Shown here: one piece after another, positions 52,820 to 61,793 of the stretch
Numbering within the stretch: the first letter of the stretch is position 1
Layout of the letters: the number at the start of each line of letters is the position of its first letter
NCBI RefSeq assembly: GCF_014190805.1
Contig: NZ_JACHVQ010000002.1
Coordinates: forward strand, 558,001 to 622,000
Reading direction: 5' to 3'
DNA: 64,000 nt
DNA from: Flexivirga oryzae
GTDB lineage: Bacteria; Actinomycetota; Actinomycetes; Actinomycetales; Dermatophilaceae
Notes under the pieces: model-generated
The model's input: the letters and a program-made list of their open reading frames with translations, nothing else
Databases searched by the model: none
What the model was told of the DNA's origin: nothing
Translations under genes and position numbers: made by a program

Positions 52820-53599
52820 TCATACCTCCAGGAGGCGGTGCAGGAACGTGCGGGTGCGCTCCTGCTGCGGATCGTCGATCACCTCGGCGGGGGCTCCGCG
52901 CTCGACCACGAGACCACCGTCGATGAACAGCACCTGGTCGGCGACATCCCGCGCGAAACGGATCTCGTGGGTCACCAGGACCATGGTGCGGCCCTCGGCC
53001 GCCAGCCCGCGGATGACCTCCAGCACACCGCCGACGAGCTCCGGGTCGAGGGCCGATGTCGGCTCGTCGAAGAGCAGCAGGTCCGGCTCGAGTGCGAGCG
53101 CCCGCGCGATGCCGACCCGTTGCTGCTGGCCGCCGGACAGCTGGGACGGGTACTTGTCGGCGTGCTCGGCGAGTCCGACCTTCGTGAGCAGCTCCCGCGC
53201 CTCGTCGTTCGCCTGATCGGTCCGCTTGCCCTGCACCACGATCGGACCCTCGGTGACGTTCTGCAACGCCGTGCGGTGCGGGAAGAGGTTGTGACTCTGG
53301 AACACCATGCCGCTGCGGGCCTGGTAACGACGGATCAACTCCCGGTCCGAGGACTTCAGCCGACCGTTCCGCGATGACCTCAGCTTCGCGAAATCGACTG
53401 TTACGTCACCGATCCGGATGATGCCGCTGTCCGGGCGTTCGAGTGCGTTCAGGCCGCGCAACAGGGTCGTCTTGCCCGATCCGGAGGGCCCGATGATCAC
53501 GGTCACCGTCCCCTTGGGCACGGTGAACGAGACGTCCTTGATGACCTGGTGGTCACCGAACTTCTTGGCCACCGAGGTGGCTTCCAACAAGTCATTCAT
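52820..53599 (-). CDS. Amino-acid ABC transporter ATP-binding protein
   Basis: A 259-residue polar-amino-acid-type ATPase. Walker A IIGPSGSGKTTLLR, signature LSGGQQQRVGIARAL, Walker B LLLFDEPTSALDPE and switch His in VLVTHEIRFA. Its ATG overlaps the stop of the fused binding-protein/permease gene (ATGA), so together they make a two-gene importer. The GlnQ/HisP-like sequence points to a polar amino acid such as cystine, glutamine or arginine. Confidence 0.93.
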   Translation of the reverse strand: MNDLLEATSVAKKFGDHQVIKDVSFTVPKGTVTVIIGPSGSGKTTLLRGLNALERPDSGIIRIGDVTVDFAKLRSSRNGRLKSSDRELIRRYQARSGMVFQSHNLFPHRTALQNVTEGPIVVQGKRTDQANDEARELLTKVGLAEHADKYPSQLSGGQQQRVGIARALALEPDLLLFDEPTSALDPELVGGVLEVIRGLAAEGRTMVLVTHEIRFARDVADQVLFIDGGLVVERGAPAEVIDDPQQERTRTFLHRLLEV

Positions 53600-55065
53600 G
53601 CGATGACATACCTGTTCAGTCGGGTCTCGAGACGACCTTGGAATCCGTTGAGAACGAAGCAGATCACCCAGTAGTAGACGGCTGCCGCGGAGTACAGCGC
53701 GAAGTAGCTGTAGGTCGGGGCGGCCGCGATCTGGGCCTGGTGGAACAGATCGAGGGCCAGGATGACGGAGGTGAGAGACGTGTCCTTGACCAGCGACAGC
53801 AAGGTGTTGCCCAACGGCGGCACGGCGATCCGTGCGGCCTGCGGCAGCACGACCCGGCGCAGCGACGTCCGATAGCCCATGCCGATCGTCTCGGCCGCCT
53901 CCCACTGGCCCCGTGGGACCGAGGAGATCGCCGAGCGGACGATCTCTGCGCCGTACCCACCGACGTTGAGGCTCAGGGCGATGACCGCCGAGAAGAACGT
54001 CGAGAACTTCACCCCGATCTCGGGCAGCCCGTAGAAGACGATCACCAGTTGCACCAGCAGTGGAGTGCCTCGGATGATCGAGATGTAGATCCGGGCGATC
54101 CAGGAAAGGACCAACACGCTGGACCGCCGCAGCAGCGCCACGACGACGGAGATGATCAGGCCGATCACGAAACTGACTGCGGTCAGCGGGATCGTGGTCT
54201 TGAGGGTGGCCTGGAGCATCGGCCACGCGTTGTCCTTGACGAGCTGCCAGTCGCTGGTCGTCGACTTCTGCTCCGACTTCGCACCGAAGTACTTGTCGTA
54301 GATCTGCTGCAGCGAACCGTCCTGCCGCATCTGGGCGATCTGCTTGTTGATCGCCGGCATGTAGCCGCTGCCCTTGCGGGCCGCGAAGACCGACTCGCTC
54401 TTGTCGTCAGTGGTGGCAACGATTTTCACGCTCTTGTTGCCGGTGGTGTTCAGGTAGTTCTTGACCGCGAGCTGATCGTTGACCATCGCGTCCACCCGTC
54501 CCTGGGTCAGCGCGGCGACCGCCTTGTCCATGGCGTCGACGCCGACGACGGTGGCGCCCGCCTGCTTCGCGGTCTGCGCCCAGTTGCTGGTGATGTTCTC
54601 GGCCGCGCGCTTGCCCTTCAGGTCGGCGAGCGACTTGATGGTCGTGTTGTCGGACTTCACCACCAGGACTCCGGTGGTGGTGATGTATGGCGCGGACAGG
54701 TCGTACTTCGCCGCCCGCTCCGGATTGCGCGTGACTTCGTTGGCGACCAGATCGATCCGCTTGGACTGCAGCGCCGCGAACATCGAATCCCATTGGGTTT
54801 CGACGAATTCGATCTTGACACCGAGTCGCTTGCCGATGGCGGTGATGAGGTCGACGTCGAAACCGGTCAGCTTGTCGGAACTGTCGTGATAGCTGAACGG
54901 CGGGTAGACGCCTTCGGTGCCGACGCGCAGCACCGGCGGCAGACCCGTCCCGGAAGGCTTCTGCGGCGCCGCCACTGCCGCGGGCGTCGCCAGCGCGCCC
55001 AAGCCGAGGAAGAGCGTGGCGAGCAGCGCAGCGGAGCGCATCAATAATAATCGAACCTTATGCAC
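53596..55065 (-). CDS. Fused substrate-binding protein/permease of an amino-acid ABC importer
   Basis: About 489 residues. A signal peptide (ending PAAVAAPQ) leads into an SBP_bac_3 domain (LRVGTEGVYPPFSYHDS, LTGFDVDLITAIGKRLGVKIEFVET), then, from about residue 290, a HisM-type permease with about five membrane segments (ARIYISIIRGTPLLVQLVIVFYGLP, then GQWEAAETIGMGY, the EAA loop). The fusion tethers the receptor to the translocator. Start is uncertain: GTG 55065 has TAGGCT exactly 6 nt upstream (leaderless), ATG 55041 is an alternative. Confidence 0.9.
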   Translation of the reverse strand: MHKVRLLLMRSAALLATLFLGLGALATPAAVAAPQKPSGTGLPPVLRVGTEGVYPPFSYHDSSDKLTGFDVDLITAIGKRLGVKIEFVETQWDSMFAALQSKRIDLVANEVTRNPERAAKYDLSAPYITTTGVLVVKSDNTTIKSLADLKGKRAAENITSNWAQTAKQAGATVVGVDAMDKAVAALTQGRVDAMVNDQLAVKNYLNTTGNKSVKIVATTDDKSESVFAARKGSGYMPAINKQIAQMRQDGSLQQIYDKYFGAKSEQKSTTSDWQLVKDNAWPMLQATLKTTIPLTAVSFVIGLIISVVVALLRRSSVLVLSWIARIYISIIRGTPLLVQLVIVFYGLPEIGVKFSTFFSAVIALSLNVGGYGAEIVRSAISSVPRGQWEAAETIGMGYRTSLRRVVLPQAARIAVPPLGNTLLSLVKDTSLTSVILALDLFHQAQIAAAPTYSYFALYSAAAVYYWVICFVLNGFQGRLETRLNRYVIA

Positions 55066-55127
55066 TACCAAAGCCTACGATATGGAATCTCGGGCCGCGA
55101 AGTCGCGCACCGACGAACCGGTGAGAG

Positions 55128-56186
55128 TCAGACGGTCAGCTCCGCGATCTGCAGCAGGTTGAGCGCCGAGCCCTTGCGCAGGTTGTCCGCGCAGATGAAC
55201 AACTCGATCGAGTTCGGGAAGCCCTCGCTGCGCCGCACGCGGCCCGCGAAGATCGGGTCGGCACCGACCACGTCCACCGGCGTCGGCCATGCGTCGTCGA
55301 GCGAGTTGGCCGAATCGTCCAGCACCACCACGGAATTGGACGACTCGGTGAGGATCCGCACGGCATCGTTGCGGTCGGTCTCGGCTGCGAACGTCGCGTG
55401 CAGGGACACCGAGTGAGTCCGCACCACGGGCACCTGGACGCAGGTCACCGCAACCGGCAGGTGCGACACCCGCAACAGCCGGCGCAGTTCGTCGCGCACC
55501 GCGCTCTCGGTGGTCGTTGCGCCCTGGTCCGCTTCGTCGCCGACCCACGGGATGACGTTGAACGCCACCGGCGCGAGGAACGGTGACGACCCGAGGTCGG
55601 ACAGCATCCGTCGCACGTCCCCGGGTGACTGACCCACGCTCTGGTTGCCGGCCAGCTCCATCGTCTCGTCGTACAACCGGAGGGCGCCGGCGACACCGGC
55701 GTCCGTGACGGCCTGGAAGGTCGTGATGACGGCCGAGGTCAACTGCCAAGCACTGTGCAGCGAGTGCAGCGCACCGACCATCATCAAGGTGGCGGCGCTC
55801 GGGCTGGCGACGATCCCGGACGCCGGCTCCTTCGCCGCGTCCGGGTTGATCTCCGGCACCACGAGCGGCACGTCCGGCGTGAGGGTGAAGTTGCCGGAGC
55901 TGTCGACCACGGTGGCGCCGGCCTCGACGGCGATCGGTGCCCATTTCGCGGCGACCGCCGCCGGCACCGCCATGACGACGACGTCCACCCCGCGGAACGA
56001 ATCGACACTCAGCTCCCGGACGACGGTGTCCTTCCCGAGGATCGACACCCGGCGACCGGTCGACCGGCTGGACGCGATCGGGCGGATCTCACCCCAGATG
56101 TCATCCCGGGTGGGCAGCAGGGACAGCAGCGACAGCCCGACGACGCCGGTCGCCCCGACGACTGCGAGTGTGGGCTTGCCCGCCAT
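55128..56186 (-). CDS. Aspartate-semialdehyde dehydrogenase paralogue lacking the catalytic Cys
   Basis: A 352-residue protein with the full ASADH fold: N-terminal Rossmann VVGATGVVGLSLL, STGRRVSILGK, and a C-terminal HSVSLHATF segment. Where the active enzyme has NPNC-TTM, this protein reads SPSA-ATL, so the nucleophilic Cys is Ala131 and the preceding Asn is Ser. It should be unable to form the thioacyl intermediate. It follows the intact asd by 2 bp at the end of the lysC-asd operon. It may be a regulatory or structural partner of Asd, or a duplicate under decay; the open frame and conserved core favour retained function. Confidence 0.85.
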   Translation of the reverse strand: MAGKPTLAVVGATGVVGLSLLSLLPTRDDIWGEIRPIASSRSTGRRVSILGKDTVVRELSVDSFRGVDVVVMAVPAAVAAKWAPIAVEAGATVVDSSGNFTLTPDVPLVVPEINPDAAKEPASGIVASPSAATLMMVGALHSLHSAWQLTSAVITTFQAVTDAGVAGALRLYDETMELAGNQSVGQSPGDVRRMLSDLGSSPFLAPVAFNVIPWVGDEADQGATTTESAVRDELRRLLRVSHLPVAVTCVQVPVVRTHSVSLHATFAAETDRNDAVRILTESSNSVVVLDDSANSLDDAWPTPVDVVGADPIFAGRVRRSEGFPNSIELFICADNLRKGSALNLLQIAELTV

Positions 56187-56188
56187 GG

Positions 56189-57225
56189 TCAGCGCCCCGC
56201 GGCGATGACCTCGGCGATCTGGATCGTGTTGAGGGCAGCACCCTTCCGCAGGTTGTCACCGGAGACGAAGAGCACCAGTCCCTTGCCGTCCGGCACGGAC
56301 TGGTCCTGCCGGATGCGCCCGACATACGACGGGTCCTTGCCGGCCGCCTCCAACGGGGTCGGCACATCGGTGACCACGACCCCGGGTGTGTCGGACAGCA
56401 ACTCGCGCGCCTCGTCGGGGGTGATCGCCCTGTCGAACTCGGCGTGGATCGCCAGCGAGTGGCCGGAGAAGACCGGCACCCGCACGCAGGTGCCCGCAAC
56501 CGCGAGGTCCGGCAGGTCGAGGATCTTGCGCGACTCGTTGCGCAGCTTCTGCTCCTCGTCGGTCTCCCCGCTGCCGTCCCCGACGACGGACCCGGCCATG
56601 GCGAGCACGTTGTAGGCGATGGGGGCGACATACTTCTTCGCCGGGCCGAGCTCGACGGCCTCCCCGTCGTGCGCGAGTCCCTCGAGGTTGCCCTCGACGC
56701 CCTGGCGGATCTGCCCGGCCAGCTCCTCGACACCGGCGATGCCCGACCCTGAGACGGCCTGGTAGGTCGCCACGATCAGCCGGCGCAGCCCGGCCGCGTC
56801 GGTCAGCGGCTTCAGCACCGGCATCGCAGCCATCGTGGTGCAGTTCGGGTTGGCGATGATGCCCTTCGGGGTGTTGGCGATCTGCTGCGGGTTGACCTCG
56901 GAGACGACCAGCGGGACCTCGGGGTCACTGCGCCACGCGGACGAGTTGTCGATGACCGTGACTCCGGCCGCGGCGAACCGGGGGGCCTGCTCCCGGGAGG
57001 TCGCACCACCGGCGGAGAAGATCGCGATGTCCAGACCGGCCGGGTCGGCGGTCGACGCGTCTTCGACAACCAGTCGCTTGCCCTGCCAGTCGATCTCACG
57101 GCCGGCCGAGCGTGCCGAGGCGAACAGGCGCAACTCGGCCACCGGGAAGTTGCGCTCCGCGAGCAGCTTGAGCACGACCCCACCGACCTGGCCGGTGGCG
57201 CCGACGACGCCGACGTTCAATGCAT

Positions 57226-57229
<4 letters not shown>
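56189..57229 (-). CDS. asd: Aspartate-semialdehyde dehydrogenase
   Basis: A 346-residue NADPH-dependent enzyme converting aspartyl phosphate to aspartate semialdehyde for lysine, diaminopimelate, threonine and methionine synthesis. Rossmann motif VVGATGQVGGVVL, catalytic Cys130 in IIANPNCTTMAAM, YQAVSGSGIAGVEEL and SGHSLAIHAEF with the active-site His. Its ATG overlaps the lysC stop (ATGA), giving the classic lysC-asd operon. Confidence 0.96.
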
Positions 57230-58497
<1,268 letters not shown>

Positions 58498-58700
58498 TGC
58501 TCGAGCTTCCCTTCGGGGGACGTCATGGGCGGGGATGCCGATTCTACCGGCGGCTCCTCCCCCAGATTTCGTCGCCCGTATGGCGGAATGTCCGTCCACC
58601 TTCTGGACGCACGTTCAGGGCGGCCCGGTAACCACCCGGTGAACACACCGTGATCGGGAGGCAATTTCGAGCTGTGAGACATCAGTGACAGACTTGATGT

Positions 58701-59582
58701 GTGTCGAGTAGTAGGGAAGGGGTCGGCGACCTCACTGTCTCACAGCGTCGCGCCGAGTCCGGCCCGGCGCTGCTACCCGTTGCGTGGCGAGCGTACCGTC
58801 CGCCGCGCTGGTGGTTCGAGATCATCCTGATCGTCGTACTCGACGCCGTCTACGAGCATCTGCGCGACCTCGTCCCCCTGCGCGAGCACGAGGCCTACGC
58901 GCGGGGCTGGGACCTGTTCCACTTCGAGCAGCACCTCGGCTTCGACATCGAGCTCACCCTCAACCGGTTCGTGATGCACCACCACTGGATCGCCCAGGCC
59001 GCGAACTACGGCTACGCAACCTTCGCTGTCCCGGTGATCGGGGTGCTGGTCTGGCTGTTCATCTGGCACCGTCGCGTCTACAAGACCGCACGAAGCGTGC
59101 TCGCCTTCACTACGATCCTCGGGCTGATCGGCTTCTGGCTCTTCCCGACGGCGCCACCGCGCTTGCTGAACGGCGCCGGGTTCGTCGACACCACGGTCTA
59201 TTTCCATACCATCGGTTCGTGGGGCAGCCGCACGGTGAGCGAGCACTCCAACCTCTTCGCCGCCATGCCGAGCCTGCACTGCGCGTGGGCCCTGTGGGTC
59301 GGGCTGTCGCTCTTCTTCGTCGCGCGACATCGGCTGCTGCGCGCACTTGGTGTCCTCTACCCGCTCTGGACGTTGTTCCTCGTGATGGCGACGGCCAACC
59401 ACTACATTTTCGACGCGCTCGCCGGCTACTTCTGCGTCGCGGTCTCGGTCGTGGCGGTCTGGCTGCTCTTCGGCCACCAGCCGTGGTCACCGGCGCGCGA
59501 CAAGGAGGAGCTGACGCGCCTCCACCACGCGAAGGACGCGGCACAACCGTCCGAGGGAGACCGGGCGCCGTCCGCGGTCTGA
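58701..59582 (+). CDS. PAP2-superfamily membrane phosphatase/transferase
   Basis: A 293-residue integral membrane protein with about six segments. The phosphatase signature is split as usual: PSLHCAWALW (catalytic His) and ATANHYIFDALAGY. The layout resembles PAP2_3/inositol-phosphoceramide-synthase-like proteins, which dephosphorylate lipids or transfer phospho-head-groups. The GTG start is the most upstream plausible one. It is divergent from lysC across a 203-bp region with no other gene. Confidence 0.85.
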   Translation: MSSSREGVGDLTVSQRRAESGPALLPVAWRAYRPPRWWFEIILIVVLDAVYEHLRDLVPLREHEAYARGWDLFHFEQHLGFDIELTLNRFVMHHHWIAQAANYGYATFAVPVIGVLVWLFIWHRRVYKTARSVLAFTTILGLIGFWLFPTAPPRLLNGAGFVDTTVYFHTIGSWGSRTVSEHSNLFAAMPSLHCAWALWVGLSLFFVARHRLLRALGVLYPLWTLFLVMATANHYIFDALAGYFCVAVSVVAVWLLFGHQPWSPARDKEELTRLHHAKDAAQPSEGDRAPSAV

Positions 59583-59640
59583 CGCATGGCGGGCGAGTAG
59601 GTCGCTACCGTCGTCACTTCCTCGCGGCCCAGGATCCGGC

Positions 59641-60216
59641 TCAGGGGTGCAGTGCCTCGAACTCCGCATCGGCGACCGTCTCGTCGTCGGCGTCCAGCCG
59701 CAGGTGCGCCAGGATCGTCTGTACGACGCGCAGCGCCGCCGACGAACGCACACCCCACTGCGACAGGTAGCTGAACTGCCACCACCACAGCGCCTCGGTC
59801 AGCCGACCGTGGTCGAAGTGGGCCAGGCCGTGCTCGAGCGCGCCGACGATATCGGCGAGGTCGTCGGAGAGGGCGCCGCGGGCCGGTTCCACGGAGGTCA
59901 TCGGGTCGACGACGTCGGCGTAGTCGTCGATGCCGTCGAGCATGTTGGCCAGGCCCATGCGCAGCGCGTCGAGGTTGCTCTCCGGGCCCGGGTCGGCTTC
60001 GTACCGCTCCTCCGGCACGACATCCTGTATGGCGCCCAGCCGGGCACCGGCGACCTGCAGTTGTGCCAGCATCAGCAGCATCAGGGGCAGCGCGGCGTCG
60101 GGCGCCGAACCGGCGGCCAGTTGGCGCACCGACTCGCAGAACGCGCGCGCGTCCTGGGCGGTCTCCGCCGCCAGCGTGCCGACCTGCAGGGCTTCGGCGT
60201 CAGGTGTCTCAGGCAT
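59641..60216 (-). CDS. DUF5063-family protein
   Basis: A 191-residue acidic soluble protein of unknown function. LDGIDDYADVVDPM and LTEALWWWQFSYLSQWG are typical of the small family encoded directly after recR in actinobacteria. ATG 60216 follows ACGGAGAG and overlaps the recR 3' end by 8 bp, so it is co-translated with recR. Linkage to recombination repair is by neighbourhood only. Confidence 0.8.
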   Translation of the reverse strand: MPETPDAEALQVGTLAAETAQDARAFCESVRQLAAGSAPDAALPLMLLMLAQLQVAGARLGAIQDVVPEERYEADPGPESNLDALRMGLANMLDGIDDYADVVDPMTSVEPARGALSDDLADIVGALEHGLAHFDHGRLTEALWWWQFSYLSQWGVRSSAALRVVQTILAHLRLDADDETVADAEFEALHP

Positions 60217-60808
60217 CGACAACTCTCCGTCCTTCGAATGCGCGACCGAGGGTCACTTCGTCGGCATACTCCAAGTCTCCCCCGACGGGCAGGCCGGAAG
60301 CCAGGCGGGTGACGCGCAGTCCCATCGTGCGCAGCAGCCGCGACAGGTAGGTAGCGGTGGCCTCACCGTTCAGGTTGGGGTTGGTGGCCAGGATGACCTC
60401 CTCGATCGGCTCCTCGCCGAGGCGCCGGACCAGCTCGGTGATCTTCAGGTCGTCCGGCCCGATGCCGTCGATCGGGCTGATCGCCCCGCCGAGCACGTGG
60501 TAGCGGCCGCGGAACTCGCGGGTCCGCTCGACCGCGACGACGTCCTTGGGCTCCTCGACCACACAGATCGGCGTGTCGTCGCGGCGTGGGTCCTGGCAGA
60601 TCCGGCAGAGGGTCTCCTCGGCGACGTTGAAGCACCGCTCGCAGAAGCGCACCTTCTCGCGGACGACGGCCAGCACCTCGGTCAGCCGGGCCACGTCGGC
60701 GGGGTCGGCCTGCAGCAGGTGGAACGCGATGCGCTGCGCCGACTTCGGACCCACCCCCGGCAGCTTGCCGAGCTCGTCGATCAGGTCCTGGACCACACCC
60801 TCATACAC
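60209..60808 (-). CDS. recR: Recombination protein RecR
   Basis: A 199-residue DNA-repair protein of the RecFOR pathway. Helix-hairpin-helix LIDELGKLPGVGPKSAQRIAF, the C4 zinc finger CERCFNVAEETLCRIC, then a Toprim domain (VCVVEEPKDVVAVERT, ILATNPNLNGEATATYL). Full length. GTG 60808 is the start that places the family N-terminus MYEGVVQDLIDEL correctly. It is in the same strand group as dnaX and plsC, the common actinobacterial arrangement, though the usual YbaB gene is absent. Confidence 0.96.
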   Translation of the reverse strand: MYEGVVQDLIDELGKLPGVGPKSAQRIAFHLLQADPADVARLTEVLAVVREKVRFCERCFNVAEETLCRICQDPRRDDTPICVVEEPKDVVAVERTREFRGRYHVLGGAISPIDGIGPDDLKITELVRRLGEEPIEEVILATNPNLNGEATATYLSRLLRTMGLRVTRLASGLPVGGDLEYADEVTLGRAFEGRRVVDA

Positions 60809-61115
60809 AGTTCACGAGCCTAATCCTCGGGCGCGACACCACCGCCATCGACGCTCCCACCCGCAGGCCGGAAGCCTCGCGGACGGGTCGACACCGGCAC
60901 ATCGGGTAGCACAATTGGCTGGTAGGCCCTTGTTAGGGTGCCGGGATGTTGGCTGATCTGTTGTACGTCGCCGCTCCGCGTGACGACGTCGTCGAGATCG
61001 CGCATCTGTCGTCGGCTGGGACCAACCGGACTGGACGCTGCTCGGTTATCGGCGCGGCCGCACCCGCCGTCGCTTCCACTCTCGCTCGACTGACCCCCCG
61101 CGAGGGCGAGACTCG
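60809..61115. other. Gene-poor gap with an apparent leaderless promoter
   Basis: A gap of about 300 bp between recR and plsC. TAGGGT at 60934-60939 lies exactly 6 nt before an ATG at 60946 on the plus strand, the same geometry as real leaderless genes in this window. The frame from 60946 begins MLADLLYVAAPRDDVVEIA but then runs antisense into plsC and resembles nothing known. It may be the start of a decayed gene. No RNA gene recognised. Confidence 0.4.
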
Positions 61116-61793
61116 CTACCCGGCCGGGCGTTCGTTGTATGACGACGCGCGCTCCTGGCCGGACAACTGCGCGATGGCGTCCATGATCCGGTCTGTCGCC
61201 ACGCGCCGGGCCTTGCCGGCCGGCATCGACTTGAACTCCTCGCCGAAGGTGAGCGGCGCGCCGAACTTCACCGTGACCTTCGCCAATCGCGGGACGTTGG
61301 TGCCGATCGGCTGGACCTCCGGGGTGCCGATGACCCCGGTCGGTACGACGGGCACACCCGCCTCCATCGCGAGGTGGGCAACCCCGACCCGGCCCCGGTA
61401 GAGCCGGCCGTCGCGCGAACGGGTGCCTTCGGGGTAGATGCCGAACGCCTCACCTTCCCGTAGCACCCGCAGCGCCTGGTCGAGCGAGTTGACCGCGGCG
61501 CGCGAGTCCTCCCGCTCCACCGGGATCATGCCCATGGCGTTGAACCAGCTCCTGGACGCGACCCCTTTGACACCCTTGCCGGTGAAGTATTCGACCTTCG
61601 CCAGGAAGACCACCTTGCGTGGCGCGACCAGCGGGATCACGACGCTGTCGATGAAGGACAGGTGGTTGCTCGCGATCAGCACGCCGCCGGTCCGGGGCAC
61701 GTTGTCCCTGCCCTCGACCTGCGGGCGCCACACCGCCCGCAGCAACGGGGCAACGGTCATCCGCGACAGCGGGTAGAGGGGCCCGCCACCCAT
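61116..61793 (-). CDS. plsC: 1-acyl-sn-glycerol-3-phosphate acyltransferase-like protein
   Basis: A 225-residue PlsC-family acyltransferase acting at the membrane in phospholipid synthesis. The HX4D catalytic motif is ASNHLSFIDS, followed by FLAKVEYFTGKGVKG, AMGMIPVERED and the substrate-binding IYPEGTRSRDGRLYRGRVG. ATG 61793 overlaps the dnaX stop (TGATG), indicating co-translation; the longer frame reading into dnaX is spurious. Confidence 0.9.
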   Translation of the reverse strand: MGGGPLYPLSRMTVAPLLRAVWRPQVEGRDNVPRTGGVLIASNHLSFIDSVVIPLVAPRKVVFLAKVEYFTGKGVKGVASRSWFNAMGMIPVEREDSRAAVNSLDQALRVLREGEAFGIYPEGTRSRDGRLYRGRVGVAHLAMEAGVPVVPTGVIGTPEVQPIGTNVPRLAKVTVKFGAPLTFGEEFKSMPAGKARRVATDRIMDAIAQLSGQERASSYNERPAG

